DNA of 64,000 nucleotides. Source: JACVRW01 sp963826165. Lineage in GTDB: Bacteria; Actinomycetota; Thermoleophilia; Solirubrobacterales; Thermoleophilaceae. Of this stretch, positions 1 through 9,918 are shown piece by piece. The notes below the pieces were generated by a model, which was not told the DNA's origin, searched no databases, and saw only the letters and a program-made list of their open reading frames with translations. The stretch is taken from contig CAWGWC010000016.1 of assembly GCA_963826165.1 (NCBI GenBank), positions 372,001 through 436,000 of the forward strand, given 5' to 3'. The position numbers and the translations under genes were made by a program. The number at the start of each line of letters is the position of its first letter. Within the stretch, counting starts at the first letter, position 1.

Positions 1-648
1 TCTGCTCGACGACCAGGATTGCGAGCCCCTCGCCGCTCAGGCGCCGGAAGGTCTCGGTGAGCGACTCGATGATGGCCGGCGCGAGCCCTTCGGACGGCTC
101 GTCCATCACGAGCAGCCGCGGGTTGGTGAGTAGCGCGCGCCCGATCGCCAGCATCTGCTGCTCACCGCCCGAGAGCTGCATGCCGCCGTTTCGGCGACGC
201 TCGGCCAGGCGGGGGAAGAGCTCGTAGACGGCGTCGGGGGTCCAGCGCCGCTCACCGCGCGAGGCGACCATGCGCAGGTGCTCGTCGACGGTGAGCGACT
301 CGAAGAGCCGCCGGCCCTGCGGGACGTAGCCGATGCCCGAAGCCGCGATCTTGTACGACGGGCGCCCGACGCATTCCTCTCCCCGGAAGCGGATGGAGCC
401 GCGGGTGGTGGCCGGTCGGATCTGCATGATCGCGTTGCAGAGCGTCGTCTTACCCATGCCGTTGCGGCCGATGATGGCCACGGGCTCGTCTCCCATCGTG
501 AAGGTCACGCCCTGCAGTACGTGCGCCGGTCCGTAGAACGCGTCCAGGTCCGAGACCTCGAGCAGGGGGCCGTCGTCAGGATCGATCTCGCTGACGACGT
601 CGACGTCGACGTGCGGGGCGGCCCTGCCTTCGCTCTCGGCCGCCGCGC

Positions 649-652
<4 letters not shown>
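1..652 (-). CDS. livF: Branched-chain-type ABC transporter ATPase LivF (3' end cut by window)
   Basis: Cytoplasmic ATPase that would pair with LivG to drive the LivHM permease. Read on the minus strand, the protein has Walker A GRNGMGKT at about residues 62-69, the ABC signature QLSGGEQQ and Walker B LLVMDE near the window edge, so the C-terminus is missing. The chosen start is a TTG that overlaps the livG stop by 4 bp (TTGA), which gives an acidic N-terminal extension of about 30 residues before the usual LivF beginning at LLEVSDL. A later non-canonical start cannot be excluded. It is the last gene of a five-gene minus-strand operon. The substrate is unknown. In Actinobacteria such importers often carry amino acids, amides or aromatic acids, so the neighbouring oxidative cluster may supply the clue. 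Confidence 0.9.
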
Positions 653-1437
<785 letters not shown>

Positions 1438-1444
1438 GGACCCC

Positions 1445-2938
1445 CTAGCCCCCGATGACCTTCGGCTTCTCGGTCTTGCCGAGCCACGGGATGTCCCGCT
1501 TCTCGCAGGGCGGGTAGGTCCGTCCGGGCGCCGGGCTGTTATCGCTGAACGTGCCCCCGAACGTCTGGTCCACGTCCGGCACGCTGCCCACGGTCTTCGT
1601 GGCCAGCCCCTGATCGCCCTCGACCAGCTGCAGGTAGTACTGGTCGGTGATCGCCTGGCGGTTCTCGTCGAGCGTGATCTTGCCGTACGGAGCGTTCAGC
1701 GAGACCTGCGCCAGCGCGTCCTGCAACTTCTTCTGGTCGCCGGAGATGTCGCCCCCGACCTCCTTGAGCGCCTCGATCAGCCCCCAGGTGTTCACGAAGA
1801 AGCTGTAGGTGAACACGCTGGCCGCCTGAGGTGTCGCTTCGCCACCGGGCGGGATCTCCTTGAACCACTTGCCGATGATCTGGTTGGCGTAGTACTGGGC
1901 CTCCGGCGTGTCCAGATCGCCCGCCGTGCCGGCACCGCCGGCGTACACACCCGCGACCCGCGGGCCGAGCTGCTCGAACTGCGACGGGGTGCCCCAGAAC
2001 ACGTTGCCCAGGAACTTCTTGGCATCGATCGGCCCCTTGGCCTGCTCGTAGGCCTTCAGGAACGGGATCAGTCCCGCGCCGCCCACGGCGACGAACGTGC
2101 CGTCGACGTCGTCCGGCAGCTGCTGAGCGAAGGACGAGTAGTCCGTCGTGTTCAGCGGCGGGAAGACCCGCTTGGTGACCTGTCCGCCGGCCGCGCAGAA
2201 CTCCGAGATGAAGCCGGCCATCGACGTCCAGCCGAAGCTGTAGTCGTCGCCGATCACCGCCGCCGTCTTCCAACCGAGCTCGTTGTAGGCCAGGTCGCCC
2301 AGGCCGGCGTTGAACTGTGCGCCGTCACCGTTGAAGCGCGCGAAGTTCGGCGCCCGCACCTTGAGCGTGGTGTCCTGCGCGCCGGCCGCACCGTTGACAA
2401 AGGTCTTGTCCGGGTGCTGCTTGGCGTAGTTGGCCACCGCGATCGACTCGTCGCCCGAGAGCGGGCCGATCATGACGTCCGCGCCCTCCTGTTCCATCAG
2501 CCGCCGCGTCTCCTTGATGGCCGTGCCGGATGTGTCGTCGCCGCACCCGACGCCCACGAGCTCGAGCGGGTGCCCGTTGATCGCGCCACCGGTCCAGCCG
2601 TCGCGCGGCTTGTCCGGGTTCTTCGGCTTGGCGCCGGCGAACTGCGCCAGCGCCGAGACGGCGCCGGCCATGTTCTGGTTGTCGAACGTGCCGAACGCGC
2701 CCTTGCACTCGGAGAGCACGGCCACCTTGATCGGTGACTTGCTGCCGCCCGTCTCCTGCTTGACGGCGGCGTACCCCGGGGGCGCCTCCGCGGTGCTCGG
2801 CGCCTCTTCCGCGGCTGTCTCGCCTCCGCCTCCGCCGTCGTCGTCGTCGTCGCCGCAGCCCGCGAAGGCGAGCGCCGCGATTCCCAGGAGAAGCGCAAAC
2901 CACATCAGGCCGCGCCTCCGTTTCCTTACCTCTGACAT
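1445..2938 (-). CDS. Periplasmic-type substrate-binding lipoprotein of the LIV ABC transporter
   Basis: 497-residue type I periplasmic-binding-fold protein that would capture the ligand outside the membrane and deliver it to LivHM. The start is the ATG at 2938, preceded by GGAGGAG at good spacing. The N-terminus MSEVRKRRR is followed by a hydrophobic stretch and AFAGC, a lipobox with Cys near residue 28, then an Asp-rich linker (CGDDDDD). The body has the ANF-receptor/LivK layout: IKVAVLSECKG, then VMIGPLSGDESIAVANYA and the AAVIGDDYSFGW hinge region. It is longer than classical LivK (about 350 residues), as is common for actinobacterial members. The ligand cannot be deduced. It lies between livM and livG in one operon. 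Confidence 0.88.
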   Translation of the reverse strand: MSEVRKRRRGLMWFALLLGIAALAFAGCGDDDDDGGGGGETAAEEAPSTAEAPPGYAAVKQETGGSKSPIKVAVLSECKGAFGTFDNQNMAGAVSALAQFAGAKPKNPDKPRDGWTGGAINGHPLELVGVGCGDDTSGTAIKETRRLMEQEGADVMIGPLSGDESIAVANYAKQHPDKTFVNGAAGAQDTTLKVRAPNFARFNGDGAQFNAGLGDLAYNELGWKTAAVIGDDYSFGWTSMAGFISEFCAAGGQVTKRVFPPLNTTDYSSFAQQLPDDVDGTFVAVGGAGLIPFLKAYEQAKGPIDAKKFLGNVFWGTPSQFEQLGPRVAGVYAGGAGTAGDLDTPEAQYYANQIIGKWFKEIPPGGEATPQAASVFTYSFFVNTWGLIEALKEVGGDISGDQKKLQDALAQVSLNAPYGKITLDENRQAITDQYYLQLVEGDQGLATKTVGSVPDVDQTFGGTFSDNSPAPGRTYPPCEKRDIPWLGKTEKPKVIGG

Positions 2939-2987
2939 TTCCTGTTCTCCTCCTCCTGCCGTGGACCCATGCCCCGGCGGTGTCGTT

Positions 2988-4061
2988 CTACGAGCCCGTG
3001 AGCGTCGATGCTCCACGCTCACCTGCCGGCACAGCGCCGGCCGAACCTCCTTCCCCGGTTGCCTCCCCCGGGCTGGACGGACCGCGCAGCCGCCCGACGG
3101 TCCGCTCCCACAGGCCAACCAGCCCGTCGGGAGACACGAGCACGATAATCAGAAAGATCACCCCGATCAGGGTCTGAAACCGGTCGGACATAAAGCCGAC
3201 GTCCTGCGCGTAGTTGTTGATCAGGACGTATACGAAGGCTCCGATCCACGCCCCCTCGAGCCGGAACATCCCCCCGATCACGGCGATCAGGAGCACATTG
3301 ATCGTTGCGGTGAGGTCGATGGTCGACGGCGCGATCTGCGCGTTCCACCACACGAAGAGAATCCCGGCGATCGCCGCGATGAAGCCCGCGAGGGTGAACG
3401 CGAGCAGGCGGTGCAACGTGACCCTGTAGCCCAGCGAGCGCATCCGCACCGGGTCGTCGCGAATTCCCTGCAACGTCAGCCCGAACGGGGTGCGCGCAAC
3501 GTACCGCAACCCGAGGTAGACGAGCGCCGCCACGAGCAGCGTCGCGAAGTAGAGGCGGTCAGGGTGGACGGTGCGGTCGAGGAAGCCGGGGATGGGGATC
3601 CCGCTGATCCCGCCGAAGCCCGACACGCTCGTCACCTGCCCGAAGAAGAGGTTGGCGATCACCGAGAAGACGAGCGTGATCATGAGGAAGTAGATGCCGT
3701 AGCTGCGGCTGGCCAGGAGGCCGAAGATGAAGGCAACGAGGACCGCGATGGCGATGGCGACGAGGATGCCGGGCACGGGCTCCCAACCGAGGTTCAGGCC
3801 CTTGGTATTGCCGGAGGTCGTGAGGTTGCCCAGCGCGAACCCCGCGATGCCGTAGATCGCCACCTGGGCGAGCGACACCATCCCGCCGTTTGCCGAGAGG
3901 AAGATGAGGCTGGCGGCGACGATTCCCAGGAACATCGTCTGGGTCAGCAGCGTGGACACCCAGTAATCGCTGACGATGAGCGGTGCGAGGAGCGCGAGCG
4001 CCACGAGCAGGATCCCGACCGCGCGGTCGGGGGTGATGCGGGAGCTCCGTGGAGCGCTCAT
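2988..4061 (-). CDS. livM: Branched-chain-type ABC permease LivM
   Basis: 357-residue integral membrane permease. Many hydrophobic segments begin at residue 15 (VGILLVALALLAPLIV), and the family motif region LSANGGMVSLAQVAIYGIAG matches the LivM signature. The ATG at 4061 is chosen because it overlaps the livH stop by 4 bp (ATGA). The longer open frame upstream lies inside livH. The C-terminus ends in a short Ser/Gly/Thr-rich tail after the last membrane segment. A 49-bp gap separates it from the substrate-binding protein gene. Confidence 0.92.
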   Translation of the reverse strand: MSAPRSSRITPDRAVGILLVALALLAPLIVSDYWVSTLLTQTMFLGIVAASLIFLSANGGMVSLAQVAIYGIAGFALGNLTTSGNTKGLNLGWEPVPGILVAIAIAVLVAFIFGLLASRSYGIYFLMITLVFSVIANLFFGQVTSVSGFGGISGIPIPGFLDRTVHPDRLYFATLLVAALVYLGLRYVARTPFGLTLQGIRDDPVRMRSLGYRVTLHRLLAFTLAGFIAAIAGILFVWWNAQIAPSTIDLTATINVLLIAVIGGMFRLEGAWIGAFVYVLINNYAQDVGFMSDRFQTLIGVIFLIIVLVSPDGLVGLWERTVGRLRGPSSPGEATGEGGSAGAVPAGERGASTLTGS

Positions 4062-5140
4062 GCGGGCCGGCCGAACAGCCCGAGCGGCCGTGCGGCGAGC
4101 ACGACCGCCAACAGGACGAACGTGAAGATGATCGAGTAGAAGGTGTAGTCGGACGGGAGGTAGGCGGCGGCGAAGTTGGTGGTCAGCCCCAGGAGCAGCG
4201 CCCCGATGGCGGCTCCTCCCAGTGACCCCATGCCGCCGATGATCACGACCACCAGCGAATTGAGAAGCCACAGCCCGTCGACTCCGGGGGCCAGGCTGGC
4301 GAACGACCCGCCCATGGCGCCTCCGATGCCGGCCAGCGCCGACCCGATGAAGAAGGCGATGGCGAACGTCAGCTGGATGTTCACGCCGAGGGCGGAGACC
4401 ATGTCGCGGTCGTCGACGCCCGCCCGAATCACCATCCCGGTGCGGGTGCGCTTGAGCCAGAACCACAGCGCTCCGCCGATGAGCAGGCCTACGCCGAGGA
4501 TCACGATGCGCGTGAGGGTGTACTCCACCCCCGCGACCTGCAGGTTCACGAACTTGTCGAAGGTCCGCGGCCAGGAGATGTCCTTTGCCACGCCGCCGAA
4601 GTGGGCGAGCATCTGGTCGGCGGCGATGATGGAGACCGCGATCGTGATGAGCGCCTGGCGCAGTTCCTGCCCCTGGTTCCAGCGCAGGAAGGCCTGCTGC
4701 ATCAGCAGGCCGACTCCGCCCACGATGAGACCCGCAGCCATCAGCGGAAGGAACCAGTTCATGAAGCCGACCTGGGCGCTGGAGATCCCGAGCGCCGAGT
4801 CGCCACCCGAGACGGAATTACGCTGCAGCTCCAGAGCGATATAGCCACCGAGCAGGAAGAACGCTCCGTGGGCCATGTTCACCACGCGCATGAGGCCGAA
4901 GATGAGGGTGAAGCCGCTGGCGACGATGAAGTAGAGCGCCGCCGCGGTGACCCCGTTGAGGAGCGTGATGAGGAAGTTCTTGGGGTCGTCTATGGCCGGG
5001 CCGAAGGTCGTGTTCGACGCGATGAACAGGACCCAGACGATCGGGAACGCGATGATCAGAACAAGCAGCACCAGACCCGCGATCCGCAGCGCCCTCCGCA
5101 GGGACACACTCGTGGAAGCCGAGCTGGGCGTAGCTAACAC
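4058..5140 (-). CDS. livH: Branched-chain-type ABC permease LivH
   Basis: 360-residue integral membrane permease and first gene of the minus-strand transporter operon. The family motif GFTLIFGLMRVVNMAHGAFFLLGGY lies around residues 76-100, and GIGGAMGG and IIGGMGSLGGAAIGALLLG sit toward the C-terminus. There is an N-terminal hydrophobic segment at about 20-40 (IAGLVLLVLIIAFPIVWVLFI). The start is ATG at 5140 (some downstream starts are possible). It is divergent from the FAD oxidase gene at 5406 across 265 bp that should hold both promoters. Confidence 0.92.
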   Translation of the reverse strand: MLATPSSASTSVSLRRALRIAGLVLLVLIIAFPIVWVLFIASNTTFGPAIDDPKNFLITLLNGVTAAALYFIVASGFTLIFGLMRVVNMAHGAFFLLGGYIALELQRNSVSGGDSALGISSAQVGFMNWFLPLMAAGLIVGGVGLLMQQAFLRWNQGQELRQALITIAVSIIAADQMLAHFGGVAKDISWPRTFDKFVNLQVAGVEYTLTRIVILGVGLLIGGALWFWLKRTRTGMVIRAGVDDRDMVSALGVNIQLTFAIAFFIGSALAGIGGAMGGSFASLAPGVDGLWLLNSLVVVIIGGMGSLGGAAIGALLLGLTTNFAAAYLPSDYTFYSIIFTFVLLAVVLAARPLGLFGRPA

Positions 5141-5318
5141 CGCCCCGCATTCAAGCGCAAGACAATGTCCGGACGGCCGGAGTCGACAAATACGTTCGCT
5201 TCGCCGAGGTTGCCCGCAGGGTCGCGGAGATACATCTGTGCCGAGCCGTCGATGGACAGGGTCTCGGGCGGCGGATCAATGTCCGCGGGCTGATTACGTC
5301 GTGGCGGAAGACGCATGC

Positions 5319-5358
5319 TTGACACGTATTGAAAACTCATGCAGAGTTCGTTGTCAAG
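5319..5358. promoter_or_regulatory. Inverted TTGACA repeat between livH and the FAD oxidase gene; candidate divergent promoter/operator
   Basis: CTTGACA (5318-5324) and TGTCAAG (5352-5358) form a perfect 7-bp inverted repeat in the 265-bp divergent gap. Read leftward, TTGACA (5357-5352) is followed after 18 bp by TTCAAT (5333-5328), a fair -35/-10 pair for livH. Read rightward, TTGACA at 5319 has only a poor -10 at the right distance. The symmetry could reflect facing promoters or a regulator site. The rest of the gap, 5141-5318, shows no gene. Confidence 0.35.
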
Positions 5359-5405
5359 TCCTGAAAGGGTATGACGGCTTTTGTTAAGCAGCCTTAAGGA
5401 GCCGC

Positions 5406-6878
5406 GTGACGTCGAGTAGCCCGCTGTCAACGGAGTACGGCGCGCCCGGAGTCGACCCGGCTGCGCTCGACGCACTTCGCTCTGAACTCGTGTCCGAATT
5501 GGGCGAGAGCGTGGTCAGCACCGCCCCCGAGCGCCTCGACGCCTATACCGCCGACACGTACTGGATGGCCCTCCACGCGAGCGCCGCGGGCACCCCGCTG
5601 GGGCGCCCCGATCTGGTGGTAACGCCGCACGACGAGAGCGGCGTGGCCACCGTGCTCCGTCTGGCCGACGCGCGCCGCATTCCGGTGGTGGCGTGGGGCG
5701 GCGGCTCGGGAACGCAGGGCGGGTCGGTGCCGACCCACGGTGGCGTGGTGATCGACCTCACCCGGCTCGACCGGATCCTCGAGATCGACGAGCGCTCGCT
5801 CACCGTCACCTGTGAGGCCGGGGTGAACGGCAACCGGCTCGAGCGGGAGCTCAACGAGCGTGGGCTGATGATGCCCCACTACCCCGCCTCGTCGGAGTGG
5901 GCCACCGTCGGCGGCTACGTGGCCGCCCGCGGCTCGGGCGTGCTCTCCACGCGCTACGGGAAGATCGAGGACCTGGTGCTCTCGATGCGGGTTGCGCTGC
6001 CCGGCGGTCAGGTGATCGGGACGGTGGAGGTGCCCCGCCATGCCGTGGGACCCGAGCTCACGCAGCTGTTCGTCGGCTCGGAGGGGACGCTGGGCGTGAT
6101 CACGCAGGTGACCCTGCAGGTGGTGCCGCTTCCTTCCACGCGGCTGTTCGCCACGGTCCGCTTCTCCGACATCGGATCCGGGGTGGAGTCGATCCGCCGA
6201 GCGCTCGCCGCCGGCGCGCGCCCCTCGGTGGTGCGCATGTACGACGACGAGGCCACGCGGCTCGCCTTCTCACCGGTGGTCAGGCAGGAGCTCGACGGCG
6301 TCTGCACCGTGCTCGCCTTCGAGGGAACCGACGCCGGCATCGCCGAGGCCGAGCAGAACGCGACCCTGAACATCGCCCGGGAGGCCGGGGCCGAGGAGCT
6401 CGACCCCGAGCTCGGCCGGATCTGGTGGGACCGGCGCTACGACTTCTACCACCCCCCTCACCAGCCCGAGCTGCCCTCGGTCTGGGGCACGATCGACGTG
6501 GTGGCCACCTATAGCCGCATCGAGGCGGTCTACGACGCATTGCGCGCCGCGGTCAAGGAGCCTTTCGCCGAGACGGACCTTCAGCTGCGCATGCACTTCT
6601 CGCACTGGTACGCGTGGGGCACGATGATCTACGCCCGTTTCGTCGTCCCCGACGGCGGCGGCGGACCCGAGGCGGTGGCGCTCCACGACCGCATCTGGGA
6701 GGAGGGCCTCGAGGCGGCCTTCGCTGCGGGCGGGGTGATGAACGACCACCACGGCGTGGGGATGAAGCTCGCGCCGTACATGGAGCGTCAGCACGGCGCG
6801 GCGCTGGGAACGCTCCGGCAGATCAAGGCCGCGCTCGATCCCAACGGGATCATGAACCCCGGAAAACTCGGTTTCTAG
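5406..6878 (+). CDS. FAD-binding PCMH/GlcD-type oxidase or dehydrogenase
   Basis: 490-residue cytoplasmic flavoprotein of the vanillyl-alcohol-oxidase/GlcD fold. The PCMH FAD domain covers about residues 65-245, with the FAD-pyrophosphate loop GGGSGTQGG (98-106), YPASSEWATVGGYVAARGSG and FVGSEGTLGVITQVTL. The C-terminal FAD-oxidase domain ends in ALDPNGIMNPGKLGF, the usual ending of glycolate/lactate/alkylglycerone-type enzymes. The GTG start at 5406 has AAGGAG just upstream. It heads a plus-strand catabolic operon divergent from the transporter. The substrate is probably a 2-hydroxy acid or related alcohol, but this is inference. Alkyldihydroxyacetone-phosphate synthase-like members share this architecture. 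Confidence 0.85.
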   Translation: MTSSSPLSTEYGAPGVDPAALDALRSELVSELGESVVSTAPERLDAYTADTYWMALHASAAGTPLGRPDLVVTPHDESGVATVLRLADARRIPVVAWGGGSGTQGGSVPTHGGVVIDLTRLDRILEIDERSLTVTCEAGVNGNRLERELNERGLMMPHYPASSEWATVGGYVAARGSGVLSTRYGKIEDLVLSMRVALPGGQVIGTVEVPRHAVGPELTQLFVGSEGTLGVITQVTLQVVPLPSTRLFATVRFSDIGSGVESIRRALAAGARPSVVRMYDDEATRLAFSPVVRQELDGVCTVLAFEGTDAGIAEAEQNATLNIAREAGAEELDPELGRIWWDRRYDFYHPPHQPELPSVWGTIDVVATYSRIEAVYDALRAAVKEPFAETDLQLRMHFSHWYAWGTMIYARFVVPDGGGGPEAVALHDRIWEEGLEAAFAAGGVMNDHHGVGMKLAPYMERQHGAALGTLRQIKAALDPNGIMNPGKLGF

Positions 6879-6894
6879 TGGGAGCGCCCACTAG
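6875..6894 (+). other. Perfect 8-bp-stem hairpin at the stop codon of the FAD oxidase gene
   Basis: CTAGTGGG-AGCG-CCCACTAG is a perfect palindromic stem with a 4-base loop. Its left arm contains the TAG stop codon (6876-6878) and its right arm ends 18 bp before the next start. No T-tract follows, so it looks more like an intra-operon mRNA structure (attenuator or processing site) than a full terminator. A DNA-binding protein could also use it. Confidence 0.45.
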
Positions 6895-6912
6895 GTCAAG
6901 AGGAGGAGCCAC

Positions 6913-7818
6913 TTGAAGTTCGCCATGCACAACTGGATGCGCGCGGAGCCGATCGAGGACACGATCGAGCGCCTGGCGCGTTGCGGCTACGACGCGATCG
7001 AGATCTCGGGGGAGCCGTCCGTATGGGACACGGACGAGATCAAGGGCCTGCTCGACAAGCACGGGATCGGCTGCTGGGGAGCGGTGACGCTGATGACTGG
7101 CGGGCGCGACCTCGTGCACGAGGACGCCTACGTGCGGCGCGGCTCGATCGAGTACGTGAAGGACACGATCAGCCAGATCGCCGACTGGGGTGGCGAGATC
7201 ATCACCATCGTCCCCTCGACGGTCGGCAAGGTCGTGCCGATGGGCTCGCCCGAGGACGAGTGGAACTGGGCTGTCGAGGGGCTGAAGGAGTGCCAGGCCC
7301 ACGCCGAGGAGCGCGGCGTGCGCATCGGCCTCGAGCCGCTCAACCGCTTCGAGACGTACTTCGTGAACCGCGCTGACCAGACCCTGGCGCTGGCCGAGGA
7401 CGTGGGCGGCAACTGCGGCGTGAGCCTCGACATCTTCCACATGAACATCGAGGAGGCCGACTGGGCCGAGGCGATCCGAAGCGCGGGCGACAAGCTCGTG
7501 GACTTCCATGTGGCCGACAACAACCGCATGCCCTGCGGCCAGGGAGCGCTCGACTGGGAGAAGCTCATGCAGACCCTGGACGAGGTGGGCTACGACGGCT
7601 GCGTGACGGTCGAGTTCGTGGCCACGGTCGACCGCAGCCGCATCTCTGACCGCACCGAGATCACCGACGCCTCCGAGAGCGAGGGCTCGCAGGGCATGGA
7701 GCAGTTCCTGCGTGACCACGGCACCGGCACGGTGCCGGCGCACCTGTACGACCAGTACACGCAGGACTCGATCGACCGGCTGAAGAAGGCGGCCGAGTCG
7801 GTGGGTCAGGCCGTTTGA
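6913..7818 (+). CDS. Sugar-phosphate isomerase/epimerase-like TIM-barrel protein
   Basis: 301-residue xylose-isomerase-like TIM barrel (AP endonuclease 2 superfamily). Metal-ligand regions of the family are visible: IGLEPLNRFETYF (first Glu), GVSLDIFHMNIEE (Asp/His), DFHVADNNRMPCGQGALDW (His) and GCVTVEFVA (last Glu). The start is TTG at 6913 after a strong AGGAGG. The family isomerises or epimerises keto sugars, inososes, hydroxypyruvate or tagatose-like substrates with a divalent metal. The exact reaction is unassigned. It is coupled to the next gene by a TTGA overlap. Confidence 0.82.
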   Translation: MKFAMHNWMRAEPIEDTIERLARCGYDAIEISGEPSVWDTDEIKGLLDKHGIGCWGAVTLMTGGRDLVHEDAYVRRGSIEYVKDTISQIADWGGEIITIVPSTVGKVVPMGSPEDEWNWAVEGLKECQAHAEERGVRIGLEPLNRFETYFVNRADQTLALAEDVGGNCGVSLDIFHMNIEEADWAEAIRSAGDKLVDFHVADNNRMPCGQGALDWEKLMQTLDEVGYDGCVTVEFVATVDRSRISDRTEITDASESEGSQGMEQFLRDHGTGTVPAHLYDQYTQDSIDRLKKAAESVGQAV

Positions 7819-9065
7819 GGGAATCGCCACAGATAGCGCTGGTGGCCACGCTCGACACGAAGGGCGACGAGCTGGCCTATGTGCGCGACCGGATTCGCGC
7901 GCTCGGGGGACGCACCACGGTGATCGATTCGGGGATCCTGGGCGAGGCGGCGGGCTGTGAACCCGACGTGTCGCGCGCGCAGGTGGCCGAGGCAGCCGGA
8001 AGCGACCTCGAGACCGTGCGCGCGGCGGGCTCGAGGGGCGCCGCCGTGGAGCAGATGCAGCGTGGCGTGCGGGCGGTGGTCGATCGGCTGTGGGAGGAGG
8101 GCCGGCTCGACGGCGTGCTGTGCCTCGGGGGCGCCGAGGGGGCGCTGCTCGGGGCCGCCGCCGTCGCCGGCCTGCCGGTCGGGGTGCCCAAGCTGATCGT
8201 GTCGCCGAGCGCATCCGGGCGCCGGCCCTTCGGCCCGTTCGTGGGCGAGGGCGACACCCTCGTCATGCACTCGGTCACCGACATCCTCGGCATCAACCCG
8301 ATCTCACGGACGGTGTTCGACAATGCTGCCGCCGCCGTGATGGGAATGGCCCGGGACGCGGGGCGCCCGGCTGAGAGCCTGGGCGAGCGCTGCGTGGGCA
8401 TCACCATGCTCGGCCACACCACCCCAGCGGTCATGCGAATGCTGCCCCAGCTCGAGGAGGCCGGGTGGGCTCCGGTGGTCTTCCACGCCAACGGCGTTGG
8501 CGGCCCGGCGATGGAGCGGCTCATCGAGGCCGGCGCCATCGCGGGAGTGATCGACTTCACCCTGTCGGAGCTGGCGAACTCGATGCATCCCACGGGGATA
8601 CACGCCACCGGTCCCTCACGGCTGACGGTGGCCGGCGCCCACGAGCTGCCCCAGCTGGTGGTGCCGGGCTGCGTGGACTTCTTCAACCAGGGGGCCCTCG
8701 CCGACCTGCCCGAGCGCTACCGCGACCGCAAGCGCTACTTCCACAACCCGGTGGCCACGCTCGTGCGGCTGACCGCCGACGAGGAGGCCGAGCTCGGCCG
8801 GGTGGTGGCGTCGCGGCTGGCCGAGGCCCGCGGTCCGGTCCAGGTGCTCTGTCCCAGCCGCGGCTTCTCGCTCGCCGACGTCGAGGGCGGCGACCTGTGG
8901 GACCCGGAGGCCGATCAGGCCTTCATCGATGCGCTGCGTGCCGCGCTGCCGCCGTCCATCCCCTTCGAGGAGGTCGACGCTCACGTCGACGACCCCGACT
9001 TCGCCGACCTGACCGTGTCCCGTTACCTGTCGCTCGTGAAGGAGCCGATGAATGCCCGAGTCTGA
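7815..9065 (+). CDS. Tm-1-like/UPF0261 family protein
   Basis: 416-residue protein of the UPF0261 (Tm-1-like ATP-binding) family. The typical opening is visible (IALVATLDTKGDELAYVRDRI, then VIDSGILGEA), followed by LCLGGAEGALLGAAA, KLIVSPSASGRRPFGPFVGEGD and the Glu-rich C-terminal domain ending PVQVLCPSRGFSLADVEGGDLWDPEADQAF. The molecular function of bacterial members is not established. They occur beside catabolic genes, and the plant Tm-1 relative binds ATP. The start is TTG overlapping the previous stop. The usual companion, a phosphoenolpyruvate-hydrolase-like TIM-barrel Tm-1 C-terminal domain protein, is absent here. The 3' end overlaps the creatininase-family gene by 14 bp. Confidence 0.85.
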   Translation: MRESPQIALVATLDTKGDELAYVRDRIRALGGRTTVIDSGILGEAAGCEPDVSRAQVAEAAGSDLETVRAAGSRGAAVEQMQRGVRAVVDRLWEEGRLDGVLCLGGAEGALLGAAAVAGLPVGVPKLIVSPSASGRRPFGPFVGEGDTLVMHSVTDILGINPISRTVFDNAAAAVMGMARDAGRPAESLGERCVGITMLGHTTPAVMRMLPQLEEAGWAPVVFHANGVGGPAMERLIEAGAIAGVIDFTLSELANSMHPTGIHATGPSRLTVAGAHELPQLVVPGCVDFFNQGALADLPERYRDRKRYFHNPVATLVRLTADEEAELGRVVASRLAEARGPVQVLCPSRGFSLADVEGGDLWDPEADQAFIDALRAALPPSIPFEEVDAHVDDPDFADLTVSRYLSLVKEPMNARV

Positions 9066-9918
9066 GAAGCCGGTCTCCAACTGCCTGCTCGATCTCGCCC
9101 CGCCGGACATCGAGTGGTTTCGCGAGCGCTCGGACATCGTCCTGATCCCGATCGGCTCGTGTGAGCAGCACGGCGCTCACCTCCCGCTCGGCACCGACAC
9201 GATCACCGCGCTCGAGGTGTCGCGGCGGGCGGCGGAGAAGGCCGACGTGCCCTACGCCCCGCCCTTCTGGGCGGGCTACTCGCCCCAGCACATGCGCGAG
9301 CCCGAGACCGGCGTGGGCACGATCACCTTCCGCACCTCCACCGTGGTCGAGGCCTGGTACGACATCGCCCGGTCGCTCATCCACCATGGCTGGAACAAGC
9401 TGATCTTCGTCAACGGGCACGGCTCGAATACGAAGGTGATCGACCCGCTGCTGCGGCGGATCAAGTACGAGACCGGCGCGATCGTCGGCCTCTACAAGCC
9501 CTACGCCGAGCGCTACATCGGGATGCTCGACGGCCTGCTCGAGAACCCGCCGGAGGAGACGCCGGGCTGGCACGCCTCCGAGCTCGAGACATCGCAGGTG
9601 CTCGCTCACAACGCCCGGCTCGTACACATGGAGCGTGCGGCGGACGACCGGGCGCAGGTGCCGAAGTGGCTGCCCCAGAGCTTCATCAAGCAGGACGGAG
9701 CTCCGGACGTGGCCTTCCAGGGCTATCAGTACTTCGTGTTTCCCATGGACCACAACGAGTTCTCTCGGACCGGCGTGATCGGCAACCCGATGACGGCCAC
9801 GGCCGAGAAGGGCGAGGAGGCCTTCGAGCGCTTCGCTGACCACCTGGTGGCGGCCATCGACGAGTTCCGCCCGCTCACCACCGAGATCAAGCGGCGGGAG
9901 TTCGAGGACCGCGTTTGA
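9052..9918 (+). CDS. Creatininase-family amidohydrolase
   Basis: 288-residue cytoplasmic metallohydrolase of the creatinine amidohydrolase/FAPy deformylase superfamily. The metal-binding signature is intact: IGSCEQHGAHLPLGTDT (E38, H40, D49), FVNGHGSN (H123) and WHASELETS (E177). The family opens cyclic amides or deformylates, but true creatininase activity is not implied. The ATG is internal to the end of the UPF0261 gene (14-bp overlap), and the stop overlaps the DeoR gene's TTG by 4 bp. A lactam or amide intermediate of this operon's substrate is a reasonable guess only. Confidence 0.86.
   Translation: MPESEKPVSNCLLDLAPPDIEWFRERSDIVLIPIGSCEQHGAHLPLGTDTITALEVSRRAAEKADVPYAPPFWAGYSPQHMREPETGVGTITFRTSTVVEAWYDIARSLIHHGWNKLIFVNGHGSNTKVIDPLLRRIKYETGAIVGLYKPYAERYIGMLDGLLENPPEETPGWHASELETSQVLAHNARLVHMERAADDRAQVPKWLPQSFIKQDGAPDVAFQGYQYFVFPMDHNEFSRTGVIGNPMTATAEKGEEAFERFADHLVAAIDEFRPLTTEIKRREFEDRV

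Noticed and set aside
2430..4139. 569-residue plus-strand open frame
   Set aside because: Antisense of livK and livM with no recognisable motif; codon pattern is of the shadow type.
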